64,000 nt of DNA, taken from the NCBI GenBank assembly GCA_036873755.1, contig JAVTVY010039197.1:62001-126000 (forward strand), given 5' to 3'. Origin of the DNA: Hanleya hanleyi (taxonomy: Eukaryota; Mollusca; Polyplacophora; Lepidopleurida; Hanleyidae). The notes under the pieces are model-generated. The model was not told the origin of the DNA. It searched no databases and saw only the letters and a program-made list of their open reading frames with translations. Position numbers and translations under genes: made by a program. Positions within the stretch are counted from its first letter, which is position 1. Each line of letters starts with the position of its first letter. Positions 22,150 to 33,616 of this stretch are shown one piece after another.

Positions 22150-22620
22150 GATGTTTGACTGAAAATAGGCATGGGTTCAAGTCTTTGGCCATACATAGAT
22201 GTAAAGTCGTCAACAAAAACCCTGTAAAAGTATATATTTTCTGAAAAACTCGGCAAAATATATGAAAATGTGTCAAATTCGATCCACAACCCAGAGAAAA
22301 CGTATGGACTGATTTTCTTTTAATGCATGTTTCCCGCCCAACGGATATTTTAATGGCGAAGAAACAAGGGGTCGACCTACTCATTTTTTTGTAACATTTT
22401 ATCGCAATGAAGGAATCATTATTTTCGCTCCCAGAAAACGTCCGGATTTTGGCCTGCCAGATGCGATCAAAAAGCAATTGTTATATCCTTGGAGAAATGG
22501 TTACGTCCAACATGATGATACTATAGATATCAGTTAGTAGAAAGATAAGAGGAATTACTACGCTGTCAAAAACGGGCAACCTACCTTATTATGATATTAG
22601 GGAGAGGCCACTTTGTGCCA
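22150..22620 (+). repeat. Direct repeat unit 2 (~450 bp) inside Polinton
   Basis: Partner of 20,480-20,936 in the same orientation. The pair brackets 1.2 kb that includes the MITE and together they split the polymerase gene. Confidence 0.65.
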
Positions 22621-22635
22621 AATCATGGGGTCAGG

Positions 22636-23218
22636 CTGGGTAGAAGGCAGCCATTTTGTCGGTAGCTTCTAGGAAAGGGACGACATCGAGATTGTTGTAA
22701 TATACGAAGAAATCGCGGACAGTTTGCATTCCTTGGCGGACCCACACTTGTTGGAGTTCGATGTAGAGGGTGTCGGATAATGTTTCTTCTTTGAGACCGT
22801 TGTATTAGGCTTCTTAGGGTGGAAGTGCCTCTCATCCAGACGGTCCATGCGGATTGTGTAGTTATATGGAAAGTAGCCTTTGCTCTCGGCGCAGTCGTAG
22901 ACTTTACTGGTCAAAGCTGTAATTCGACGCCAGGTAATGCCACCCGTCTAGAAAAAGAAAGCGGAGTGAAGTCGTGGACAGGGCGACGTGGTTGTTCGTC
23001 TTCTTGATGACGTATTTGATGTTACCGGCTTTAGCTAGGTAGGGGTACAATAACTCTTTGATCGAGTTCAGATCATACCGCCCAGAATTGAACCCGAAGA
23101 CCGGTAATTGATTCAAATATTCCAACAAACGCAGCTTGAGTTTCTGGGCGAAGGGTTTGGTTGGTTTGGGTGCATCGTCCTCGGTTTCGTCGTCTGTGTC
23201 GTCTGGAAAGTTGATGCT
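22636..23218 (-). pseudogene. Polinton family-B DNA polymerase, exonuclease-side fragment
   Basis: Minus strand, two frames joined by frameshifts. LPVFGFNSGRYDLNSIK (near 23,095) is the N-terminal exonuclease region. IKYVIKKTNNHVALSTTSLRF follows, then CAESKGYFPY and RMDRLDE. Near 22,660-22,750 come LQQVWVRQGMQTVRDFF and YYNNLDVVPFLEATDKM. This order is typical of Polinton protein-primed polymerases. It continues, after 2.2 kb of inserted repeats, at 20,473. Confidence 0.75.
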
Positions 23219-23604
23219 GGGTCGCTATCGGGCCTTACAGACTAGCCTTTTGTGTTAAATGCCGTCATTTTCATCTGACGACGATACAGCTCACCAATCC
23301 CCAGTGTATGAGTTGTCACAGCGACACAGCTCACCAACTACCAATATACGAGTTGTCAGATCATTTCCATCATATCTCTATAGATTTGTATCTAATACCG
23401 CTTGTGCCGATCATGTCATCCAAGTTGCCACATGAACAGGTACAATAACATCGTACCTAAGATACAATACATATCACGAATCGTTAGATTCTTGGTATGT
23501 GCTTTAGAATAGGTTAACCAGAAGACTATACTGTGAAGTCATGTGGCTCTGTCAGTATGCCGGCACCTCTTCCCACTTCCCTTATATGTGTTGTAATTTT
23601 TACC
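23219..23604 (+). repeat. Penelope-like 3' tail, tandem copy 1
   Basis: Contains two 40-bp hairpin-forming units (ACAGCTC...GAGTTGT) near 23,290-23,365, then CACATGAACAGGTACAATAA, and ends CTTATATGTGTTGTAA. Tandem with 23,700-24,104 at a spacing of about 490 bp; the duplicated segment begins at GTTGATGCTGGGTCG in both. Confidence 0.7.
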
Positions 23605-23699
23605 TGTATATGGCGAGATTCTGCTGGTGGACGTTTCGTCCCCGAGGCCCGCCCCCTGTACAGACCTTTTGGTCTTTGATATATGTTGGTATTTGTGGG

Positions 23700-24104
23700 A
23701 AGTTGATGCTGGGTCGACATCGGGCCTTACAGACTAGTCTTTTGTGTTAAATGCCGTCATTTACATCTGACGACGATACAGCTCACCAATCCCAGTGTAC
23801 GAGTTGTCACAGCGAAACAGCTCACCAATTACCAATATACGAGTTGTCAGAGCATTTCCATCATAGCTCTATAGATTTGTATCTAATACCGCTTATGGCG
23901 GTGCTAGGGGCCGTGTGGTCATATCATCCAAGTTGCCACATGAACAGGTACAATAAAAGCGTACCTGAGATACAACACATATCACGAATCGTTAGATTCT
24001 TGGAATGTGCTTTAGAATAGGTTAACCAGAAGACTATACTGTGAAATCATGTGACTCTGTCAGTGTGTCGGCATCTCTTCCCACTTCCCTTATATGCGTT
24101 GTAA
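23700..24104 (+). repeat. Penelope-like 3' tail, tandem copy 2
   Basis: Same as copy 1 but keeps GGTGCTAGGGGCCGTGTGGTC, deleted in copy 1. Ends CTTATATGCGTTGTAA. The 95 bases between the two copies are unclassified. Confidence 0.7.
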
Positions 24105-24345
24105 TATGGTTGCTTTTTAGTCGCCAGACGTCGTCAATTATTCCCACCTCTTGCATATCGCTCCAATTTACCTCGGCGTCGCTCGGATTTCAGGATGCAT
24201 TCCATGGTGAGATAGTCTTGTGTTTTTTTTATCAAGGGTTGTAACTATACGTCGTAAAACGTCCCTTGCAATGGTTCCCTTTGAAGATCTTGTCGTTCAT
24301 ATACCCATGACTGTCGGGGTACGCGCCGTTTTACCATCGCTCCAT

Positions 24346-24909
24346 TTAGGGAGGTAACGCTTCTCGAACTTGCCCCTGACTTACTGATTCGTACAGGGTC
24401 GCCGATTTTGAACATCTCCTTCGATCATGGATGGGATTGAATGTGTGAACGTCCGATTGATCCTTTCGACGATAGAAGCCTTCGTCTCGTTGTACGTGTG
24501 AAAGAAGAAGACCTTCTGGGCTTCCAAAAACTGTTGGAAGGGTCTGTTGTGGAATTCCGTGCCTTCGTCGGTTTCCAAATACAACGGCTTGCGAGACGTC
24601 TTGAAGATGTGCTCGAACGCAGCCACGGAATTTTCCCCGGTTCTCGTCCGGATGGGTATCACTCACGCATACTTAGACAGGATATCAATGCACGTCAAGT
24701 CATACCGATTCCCATCGTTGTGTTTGGCAAAGACACTCAAATCGAGCAAATCGGCTTGCTACTGGGCATCTATACCCCAACGATGATATGGTTCCGTGGA
24801 AAATGGCGGCGGGCGGCTCGATGTAAAGTATAGGTGTCTTGTTTTTCAACCAATACGGCATGTTGTATCCCCTAGGGCTTGGCCGCTCGATAGATAGCCG
24901 ATAATGCAC
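24346..24909 (-). pseudogene. Polinton retroviral-type integrase (broken)
   Basis: Minus-strand order: LSAIYRA-like N-terminal zinc-side region, QADLLDLSVF near 24,760 (first catalytic Asp), NRYDLTCIDILSKYA, LETDEGTEFHNRPFQQF near 24,570 (second Asp), and KASIVERINRTF near 24,470 (Glu). Two stops replace Trp codons (before QADLL and after SKYA), and a frameshift follows RTF. The wording fits the Polinton/Maverick integrase class rather than the Gypsy integrase at 7-8.5 kb. It lies upstream of the polymerase remnants on the same strand, consistent with one element. Confidence 0.75.
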
Positions 24910-24966
24910 TATACGCAGCCGAACATCCAGGGCTATAATACAACGTATCCGACACCTCCCAACTCT

Positions 24967-25520
24967 TCACACTGAATGACGCATACGGTCCTCTTTCTTC
25001 GTTTTATATAGAAGCACCCTGGGTTGACTGAGCATAGCCGGATAGTCTATGGCGTCATCGTCTTCCTCCGTTTTATTGCGGTTGATAGTTTGTTCACTGG
25101 GTTCGGCCAGGGCAGCTGTCCACTCGTCCGGTGTAACCAGCTGATCTATAACAGGCACCACATTCTGAAAGGCCGTCCATAGATCTGGGTCCAGGGTGAC
25201 GCTTCTGGTGATGTCTTGTTAACGTCCCACGCGTGCGAATAACGATCCACGGTGTACGTAGATAGCATTCTCCATGTGTATGAGGTTATCATCGAGCTCA
25301 CCGCTCAACACCCGTTAAATTTGGTTCAGCCGTCACGGTGTAGCGTAGCCTTATTCGAAATTGACCCAGGATCCGCCCAGCGGACATCCCGGTCACGATG
25401 GTGACTTTATCCTCATAGACGTGTAAACCCAACCTGGGGTGTAAGAGAAAGGAAGGTTCGAAGGACTGGCGACATCGTTGAGCAAATGACGTATACGAAT
25501 GACACACACTCTCGCTGATA
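24967..25520 (-). pseudogene. Unassigned minus-strand frames upstream of Polinton integrase
   Basis: Two open blocks (25,507-25,298 and 25,161-24,967) with coding-like composition, including LGLHVYEDKVTIVTGMSAGR. They may be a decayed Polinton structural gene, inferred from position and style. I do not recognise the family with confidence. Confidence 0.3.
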
Positions 25521-25555
25521 TCGTATGTATGGTCAGGTTTCTAATTTTTTAAGGG

Positions 25556-25800
25556 CACGTAGACGCCTCTTGACCCTGTGAAAGCGCATCGGGATACCCA
25601 TTGATCTAAACAATTATTACCTCTGTGACGTCACCCCGGTTTCGGTCACGTGACATAAAGTGACCTTTGACCTCTGCGCACCATTTTTATCCGGTATTGT
25701 GCGAATGCGCGGGGGTTAAAGGTCACTTCCTCTGTGACATCACAGGGATAATATGCAAATTTTTTAGGTCATTGTGTATCCAGATGCGCTTCATATACTA
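25556..25800. repeat. CRE/E-box dispersed repeat, copy 3, with inverted end
   Basis: 25,620-25,800 is collinear with 1,290-1,490. 25,556-25,610 is an inverted copy of the block GATGCGCTTTCAAAGG...CGTCTACGTGCCC seen at 18,340, so the piece is fold-back in form. Confidence 0.55.
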
Positions 25801-25869
25801 CTTCGAGGTATTGTCGTCGTCATGTACGTCCATCCGGTCTGTGCGTCTGGGCGTACGTCCGTTACTCCA

Positions 25870-26475
25870 TTTTCGGCAAAACCACTTGAGATACAGCGAC
25901 CAAATTTTGGAAACTTATTTATAAAGCTGTATTCTAGAAGCCAACAAAAAATTAGTCGCCTCGGCCCTTATTTTATGGAAGTATGCCCCTTTTCGAGTGA
26001 AATAATCTTGATATATGCCTGAACGTAACCAGTTATATCTAATTAACTGTTGGTACAGCTACCAACTTATGAGAAAACCTTTTTTTATCTAGTTATATTC
26101 TAGATAAATAACTCGTCTCGGCCCGTGTTGTATGGAGTTATGTCCCTTCCCGGATGTAACAATCTCTAATTTTGTGATATATGGTTCTATGTGCAAGTTA
26201 TATCAGCAGATCCGTGTTCGGTACAGCTACTAAATTTTGAAAACTTATCCATCTAGTTGTATTCTGGAAGAGTATATGAAATTCATCGTTTTTATCGGGT
26301 GTAATAATCTTGGATATGCTTGAATGTAATCATATATCTGAAAAACTGTGTTTGGTAATTATTCCTCTCGGCCCTTATTTTACAGAGTTGCTCTTTTGGG
26401 TGTAACAATCTATGATTTTGTGATAGGCCCCTATATGATTGAATGTAACCTTTATGCAGCTGTTATTTCTGCAGG
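25870..26475 (+). repeat. Degenerate tandem repeat (~150-200 bp unit)
   Basis: About four diverged copies share AAATTTTGAAAACTTAT, TAGTTGTATTCT, CTCGGCCCTTATTTTA and TGTAACAATCT. No coding. Confidence 0.5.
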
Positions 26476-27235
26476 ATTAATGATATGGTCTAAAAAGGAT
26501 TATTCTGGATGATTAGTAAATATAGTCATGAAAATGTTGAACATTCCCAGAACATTTCTCAATTGCTCAGTTCTGTTTTCATTTAATGATTTGTTTATCT
26601 TCATATACTCATATTTTTTTTACCTTCACTTACTCTTTTTGTCGTGGTTTTACCGATACTCATTTTCCAACCTTCGCTTATCCATTAAACCGTGTTCTCT
26701 ATTCAGTGATTATGATAATCGTACCTCTATCGCAACTTCACGCGCTCCTGATCTTACTTCCCTGGTCCCTCTCTGATCGTGATTTTGCATCTGAACTTGT
26801 CCATGCTCTCGTGTTACGTCACTGGCCGTGATGGCATCAGTTCCGGCGATGACGTCACTTCCGGTAATTACGTCACTTTCGGTGATGACTATCACTTTTC
26901 CCCTCTCTCCTAGATCACGCTCCAGTCTTAAAGCGGTCAATTTCACACTACTCCGGATACTGACACCGACAACAACATCTTGTAATTAATCCATTACTGT
27001 CAAGAGTAACACTTTTATATCAGTCTTTTTATTGTGAAAACTAGTTTATCATGGGAAATAACTGGTTTACCTGCAAAAATTAGCAGCAAGCAAAGCAGTA
27101 ATTGGGATAAATTAAATAATATTATATCAATTCGCGCTCATCACAGATGTTCGAGTACTTTTTTGTACCCGCTGGATGTATACGTAGTCTGATATATATG
27201 TAGTTACATGTATGTTTACGTGGCCGCGCCTATTT
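26476..27235. other. Intergenic, CRE-like cluster
   Basis: No gene. TGACGTCAC and TACGTCAC cores lie 18 bp apart near 26,850-26,875 within TTCCGG-containing 18-bp units, followed by a third degenerate unit. Confidence 0.45.
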
Positions 27236-27331
27236 CCCGCGTTGATATAAAAGGCGAATCGTGTCTAAATACCAGTCCACAGACGAGCCGCCACACGCAA
27301 GCTTCCTCTGCCACGTGACATATTTCTGAAG
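27236..27331 (+). promoter_or_regulatory. Candidate TATA promoter and first exon
   Basis: TATAAAAGG at 27,245-27,253. About 75 bases downstream is CTGAAG followed by GTAAGT, a strong splice donor (exon end 27,331). This predicts an RNA start near 27,275 and a short non-coding first exon. The next plus-strand coding exon is at 34,850, preceded by a possible acceptor TTAACAG at 34,818-34,824. The link is inference. Confidence 0.35.
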
Positions 27332-28711
27332 GTAAGTAAGGCTTCAGTTTTAATTCCTCATATATTTTGATGTTCGCATGAACTAAAGCCAGCGAAGATC
27401 TGATATTTCTTAATTTTTCAGATGCAACACCTTTTTCGGTACTCAAAAGTAAGAAAACAGTCTGTCGGAAACTCTTTTCATATAAACTTTCTTTCATAAA
27501 TGGCAATGTCTTGTTGTTAAAACAATCCGCTATTGAGTGTAGTTGTATGAAATTTGACATAAACGATATTGTTCAGATAATCAGGATAAAATGTTGTTAA
27601 TAGGTAGGAGGTCTGTCGTTTAACCGAGAAAATTCCCTTGATGTTACGTTAGTGAAGTAAACAGAAAAATCTTCATGAAAAACTCTTTCATACAGAAAGA
27701 TACCCCCGTTTTATTTTGCAAATATGCTTACAGTCAAAATAGTCGCAAAACTGCGTCGACAGATTTTTGAAGTTTATGTTGTTGTTTTTTGTTTTTTTTC
27801 TTTTCATCAACGATCAAACCACAGTATACCGGCACTTCGCTGCTTGAAGTCTGTTCATTTTAATTAGTTGTTCCCTTTGGAACTTGTCAAAAAAATCAAC
27901 AGTTAGTTTTGCATGAATTGTCGTTGTTTGCAGCGTGTATAACAACTCTACAAAATGACCATGCACCATTATTTCGTGATATTGATAATACATCACGCTT
28001 GAAATAAATAATTCTCTTCATATAAAACTTTATTATAATTGTTTCATATGCCGGGACTCGACGTCATAATACATTCGTTTTCAAGCGAACAGAGGTCAGT
28101 GAGATCGTATAAAGTAATCGCAGAGGGTGTGTCGCTGATACTTCATGCCCAGTCAAATTGCCGATTGTTAAACAGCACACACACAAACACACCCACACTG
28201 GAAAAAATAGAGAAAATGTATTTAGAGCTATTGTTTTTGACAAGCTCTAAAGTAGACGACTAATTAAAATAGACAAAACTTAGTAACCGTGTTTATCCAA
28301 TGATTCCTCGAATTTCCTTTGACCATATCCTTGTAATATATTCACTATACACAAGGCACCCGCATTATGGTGTATTTGAAATACACCACAACTGACCTTC
28401 TTTCCCCGGATTAGGTCAAAAGGGGCTCCACTACGCCCTCATGCTCGGAAGATCATTAGATAAAACAGTTACATGATGCCAAATATTGGCACGATATTCC
28501 ACTCTCAGGGACTTCTCCCCCTCCCACAATATATTGCCAATACATGTCATCATGTAACTATAACAAGTAGAGAAAAAGTTAATATTATTGATCGAAAAGT
28601 GGAACTGTTTGGGCTTTGTCTGATCTGTTCCGATGTTTCGAAGAGACCGGAACAAATCCCATTTTCCGACCAATGTTTATATTGTTTACACAATAAACAC
28701 GGTGACGAGGC
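27332..28711. other. No gene recognised
   Basis: Open frames here are short and lack motifs. A near-palindrome GGTGTATTTGAAATACACC lies at about 28,370. The stretch would be intronic if the promoter at 27,245 serves the chitin-binding gene. Confidence 0.35.
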
Positions 28712-29180
28712 AGCTTTGAACGTAGCGCCTACTCTACTCTATTTACGACCAAGGCTTCGATGCCAAGCCATTCCTCAGCTGCCGCAGACGGCTCATATTT
28801 TCCGAAGCCTTTCGTCACAAACAATAAAATAAATCGATTCTGAATGATTTGACCTTTATATTCAGCCTTCGTTTATCAGAAACGGTAGACCAAAATTCAG
28901 AGCGACCACTTGCGTTTGAACTACTCGAAACGTCTTCATCTGCATGCACGCACTACAACAACCGCCGGTTTCTGTGGCCCGTTCTGAGGTAAAACTGGAA
29001 TGTTTTTTTAACAAAGACTGAATATAAAGGCAAGATCATATAGAATCAAATTATTTTATTGTTTGTGACAAACGGCTTCGGCAAATATGAGCCGTACAGT
29101 ATTTTCTCAACAACTACAGCCGGGGAATGGCTTGGCGCTGGGGCATTGGTCGTACATAGTAGGGAACGTTAAAGGTACCG
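28712..29180. mobile_element. Fold-back (inverted-repeat) element
   Basis: Arms of about 160 bp (28,712-28,870 and 29,012-29,180) around a 140-bp spacer. The arms share CACAAACAATAAAATAA, GACGGCTCATATTT (ACGGCTCATATTT opposite) and CGCCAAGCCATTCC. No coding; target duplication not resolved. Confidence 0.65.
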
Positions 29181-29309
29181 CAGCCCTTACAGCCCAGTCG
29201 TTTTCAATAGAATCGCGCAAAATTCCACGTTAGATAGTTATTAATGTCGTTTCTATGGTGGCTGATAGGGTCCATCGTCACTTCGCCATCGTACGTCAAA
29301 AAACCCAGA

Positions 29310-29515
29310 GCGATAGAGCGATAGAGCTATGGCGATAGAGCGATGGCGATATATCGCCATCGCTCTATCGCTCTATGGTCATCGCTTTATCGCTCTATCG
29401 CCATTGCTGTATCGCCATAGATCTATCGCTCTATCGCCATCGCCATCGCTCTACCGCCATAACCCTATCGCTCTATCACCATCGCTCTATCGCCATCGCT
29501 CTATGGCACGATGGC
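29310..29515. repeat. ATCGCTCT/ATCGCCAT simple repeat with inversion
   Basis: Arrays of GCGATAGA on the left invert at the palindrome GCGATATATCGC (about 29,346-29,357) into TCGCTCTA/TCGCCATC arrays. Apparent ORFs are repeat-driven. Confidence 0.75.
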
Positions 29516-30235
29516 GAAGTAACGATGGCCCCTCTCGGTCATCATGCGTTTTCCATATCGCGAAGTGATTCAGACCCTCGACTCATATTCTTGTAAGGTC
29601 ACTTACATATGAACCAGAGCTTGTAAACCAGTCCAAGTAATATAGCGATGTAAAACCCGGGGGGAAAAACAATGTAAACAATCCCTATATGCATCAAACC
29701 TACGTCAAACGGCCAAATCGGGTAAGTCTTAGAATATACTGCTTCATCAACCGCGAGCAAGCAAATAAAACAAAACAAAACAAAACAAAACAAAAAACCA
29801 CAAAAAAACCCCAGCATTATTATGAAGCTTCCACAGCTTGATTCTGAACCTGCAATTCTGGTTTTAAGCATCCTGTGACAGGAATCGTTGTTTATCGTTG
29901 TTTTCTCTGGATATGGCCGTTGTATATTATATTCGTTTTATCAATGCACAAAATTCACAAAGATCACGTCATGAGAAAATTTGTTTTCCATCTCTCGACA
30001 AGCCCAAAAATGAGAAAACACTCGACATGCCCAAAAATGAGAAAACTTTTTATGACGAATCTTTTATTGTTTGAAGTCAAGAATATTTTAATTAATTCAG
30101 GCTTGTTTATAGAATGTACACTAGTCAGTTGGTATGGTTGTGTATGTCATATTAAAATAAAGAAATATCGAAAATATATTCGGATTAACACGCATCATCA
30201 AATTAACATTAGCATAAAGTAGGAGTACACAATTT
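29516..30235. other. No gene; (AAAAC)n and a short tandem duplication
   Basis: AAAAC pentamer run at 29,766-29,795. A ~28-bp tandem duplication with CCCAAAAATGAGAAAAC lies near 29,995-30,050. No coding support. Confidence 0.4.
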
Positions 30236-31560
30236 AAGTAGGTCAGATTGTGGACATATGTGTCCAAAGTCAGTAAAGTCGGATCAATGGCCGTGGATAT
30301 ATCTGTCCATTGTAAGTAAGCTCATATTAGTAATGATCAGGATGTGTCTTCAATGTCAGTGAGGTCAGATTGATGATGAGGATATATGTGTCCAATATCA
30401 GTGAGGTCAGATTGATGATGAGGCCATATGTGTCCAATGTCAGTGAGGTCAGATTAATGATCAAGATGTTTCTGTCCGATGTCAGTGAGATCAGATTAAT
30501 GATCGCGGATACATGTGTCAAATGTCAGTGAAATCAGATTAGGGATCGGGATGTATGTGTCCAATGTCATTGAGATCAGATTAATGATCGGCATATATGT
30601 GTCCAATGTCATTGAGATCAGATTAATGATCGGGATATATGTGTCCAATGTGATTGAGATCAGATTAATGATCGGGATATATGTGTCCAATGTGATTGAG
30701 ATCAGATTAATGATCGGGATATATGTGTCCAATGTCAGTGAGATCAGATTAATGATCGCGGATATATGTGTCCAATGTCATTGAGATCAGATTAATGATC
30801 GGGATATATGTGTCCAATGTCATTGAGATCAGATTAATGATCGGGATATATGTGTCCAATGTCAGTGAGATCAGATTAATGATCGCGGGTATATGTGTCC
30901 AATGTCATTGAGATAAGATTAATGATCGGGATATATGTGTCCAATGTCATTGAGGTCAGATTAATGATCGAGATATATGTGTCCAATGTCATTGAGATCA
31001 GATTAATGATCGGGATATATGTGTCCAATGTCAGTGAGATGAGTTTAATGATCGGGATATATGTGTCCAATGTCAGTGAGGTCAGATTAATGATCGGGAT
31101 ATATATGTCCAATGTCAGTGAGGTCAGATTAATGATCGAGATATATGTGTCCAATGTCATTGAGATCAGATTAATGATCGGGATATATGTGTCCAATGTC
31201 AGTGAGATGAGATTAATGATCGGGATATATGTGTCCAATGTCAGTGAGGGCAGATTAATGATCGGGATATATATGTCCAATGTCAGTGAGGTCAGATTAA
31301 TGATCGGGATATATGTGTCTAATGTCAGTGAGGTCAGATTAATGATCGAGATATATGTGTCCAATGTCAGTGAGGTCAGATTAATGATCGGGATATATGT
31401 GTCTAATGTCAGTGCGGTCAGATTAATGATCGGGATATATGTGTCCAGTGTCATTGAGGTCAGATTAATGATCGCGGATATATGTGCCGGATATCAATAA
31501 GATCAGATGAATGGTCTCTTTAATGATAAGTGATATATGTGTCCAATGTCAGTAATGTAG
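30236..31560 (+). repeat. 42-bp minisatellite, about 30 copies
   Basis: The unit begins TGATCGGGATATATGTGTCC and continues AATGTCAGTGAGATCAGATTAA. Copies are diverged at the left edge and more uniform from 30,560. 42 is divisible by three, so both strands stay open (201 and 192 codons). Variants (CATTGAG/CAGTGAG, GGGAT/GCGGAT) recur in higher-order blocks of a few units. Confidence 0.9.
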
Positions 31561-32784
31561 GTCTTATGTTTTTTTAAGTCAAGGGACTAGGTGGGAAGAG
31601 AGGGAGGTGTACATTCCAGAAGCTAGCTAAATAGTCTACCGACAACTTCCATGTATATAAATATATATATATAGTTCCGCACCTGCTAAACTGTTAATCA
31701 TGGGCCGATAGTTGACTGTATTTTTTTAACTTGTGTGTTCATTGTGTAATTAACAGAGAAGTAATCACGTTGACAATCTAATGTCAAGTGAGATCGTGCA
31801 CTATAGTGGTACAGCACAGGAAAAAACATCGCATGAATTCAAAGAATCTAAGCTAGACCCTGTACAACAAATAGAAATCTATTGGCCAGACTACTTCAAT
31901 TAGGAGATCAAATTTGCAAAACTGTTTTCGTCCTGTGAACCGAACCTTCTTCCTAAAACAAATAAAACATCTCGTTCCCGAATAATGTCAACCGAATGTT
32001 TAACCGTAGCAAAGTGGGACGATGAATGGTGACTGATGAAATAACAGCTGAAGAACATGCAACCGATAGTGAGATACAATATCACGATAGATGGTCTCCA
32101 GTGACATATCAAAGTGGAATATAGCATTTCTAAGTCAAACATATCCGCTTCTCAAAATATTACATTACCAGGCACACTGAGAACGTAGCAGAATAAGTAT
32201 ATTGGTATTCAAACAATCGGTCCTTCTCACAATAATAATAGATACGTCTCACTGAATCGTATTGTCTGGTCCGTTTTCGGCTATCATTGGGTCGTTCCGG
32301 TTTCCCCACTCGCTTATAAATTATGAAATATTTATTTTATTAAAAATAATTGGCATAAATGTGATAAATAAGTTTGATATTACCCTGCTAATTAAGTGGT
32401 TTCGTTACCGTTCATACACAATTTTTTTTTAATAAAAAGTCCTCTAAATAACAATCATGTATTGAAGTACTACTTGAAAAAAAAGAGCATATAAAAATAT
32501 GAGATATTATTGCAATGTATTTTTTTTATATATAAATCATTTTCGTTTGAATGAGATAATCTAAGCATGGACTTCAACGGGATTTTATATTGTCCAGTCG
32601 AAAATGTGCACTCTACATGTTATCTTAGAAAGAATTTAACACGGTGAACATTAAATTTCTTTGCTTATATTATTCCTTGATGTATTACTGATTGAAATTA
32701 TCCGCAAAAATAGGCCATCCACAATGCAGATTCTGGCAACAGAGATAAGTGCCAAAATCGCATGTTAAAAGACAGGAAAAAGCC
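31561..32784. other. AT-rich DNA, no gene
   Basis: Includes (TA)n near 31,660 and A/T runs. Nothing coding is supported. Confidence 0.4.
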
Positions 32785-33445
32785 TCAAAATTCAAAGTGT
32801 AGATAGGATGAAAATCAAGTGTGGATATGTGACGACAATACGGGGAAAACTCCCTGTGTTTTCTTTTCAATCCAAAACCTGCCAAATGAGATTTTTCTAG
32901 AAGTTTACATACTGAAATATCAGCCTCTAAAAAATTGCGATGCATTGTTGTATCAAAATTCAAAGTGTAGATAGGATGAAAATCAAGTGTGGATATGTGA
33001 CGACAATACGGGGAAAACTCCCTGTGTTTTCTTTTCAATCCAAAACCTGCCAAATGAGATTTTTCTAGAAGTTTACATACTGAAATATCAGCCTCTAAAA
33101 AATTGCGATGCATTGTTGTATAAAACTTGAGATATGATTGATCAAAATGTGCTCTCTGGCCTGATTTGGTATTTTTGAGGCTTTTACAGTGAGGATTTTC
33201 TCTTAAAGGGGAAACCCTTCATGAAAATGACAAAAAATACCAAAATAAGCCCGGGAGCACACTTTGATCAATCATATCTCCATTTTTATGCAAGTGAACA
33301 TCTCAGTTTTTTCGAAGGGGATATTTCAGTACATAGACTTCAACGAAAATCTTATGTGGTATGTTTTGGATTTGAAGAAAAAAACAATCGGCTTTAATAC
33401 CGTCACACACAAAGGAGTTTTTCGTAAATAAACGTCACATATCCT
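32785..33445. mobile_element. Fold-back element whose left arm is tandemly duplicated
   Basis: 32,785-32,952 and 32,953-33,120 are two copies of a 168-bp unit with no difference that I can see. The second copy plus 33,121-33,175 is inverted-repeat related to 33,230-33,440; shared blocks are ATATGATTGATCAAA, TACTGAAATATC and ATCCAAAAC. Apex near 33,200. The duplication makes a 142-codon spurious ORF. Confidence 0.7.
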
Positions 33446-33612
33446 TTTAGGTTTTCGGTCAGATAGTTGAAATTTTAGCTGTTGATGACAGTTTTGAGGG
33501 ATAATCTAGGCTCATTATTCCTTTCCAATTGATGTGAATGCTTATTTGTCTACACATGTTGTTTTGTGGGATATTTCGGGTGACTTCTGGTAAACGAAGG
33601 TAACGAAACATC
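33446..33612. other. Spacer without features
   Basis: Short AT-rich stretch between two elements. Confidence 0.3.
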
Positions 33613-33616
33613 TTAA

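Noticed and set aside
23270..23360. Hammerhead ribozyme (CTGACGA ... GAAA) in the Penelope-like tail
   Set aside because: The core words are present at 23,760-23,820, but bases next to CTGACGA do not pair with those before GAAA and I find no stem I/III. The hairpins are explained by two 40-bp tandem units.
30876..31500. 192- and 201-codon frames on both strands
   Set aside because: Both are produced by a 42-bp repeat; no unique sequence or start context.
30236..31560. CRISPR-like array
   Set aside because: Units are contiguous with no variable spacers, and the host is an animal genome.
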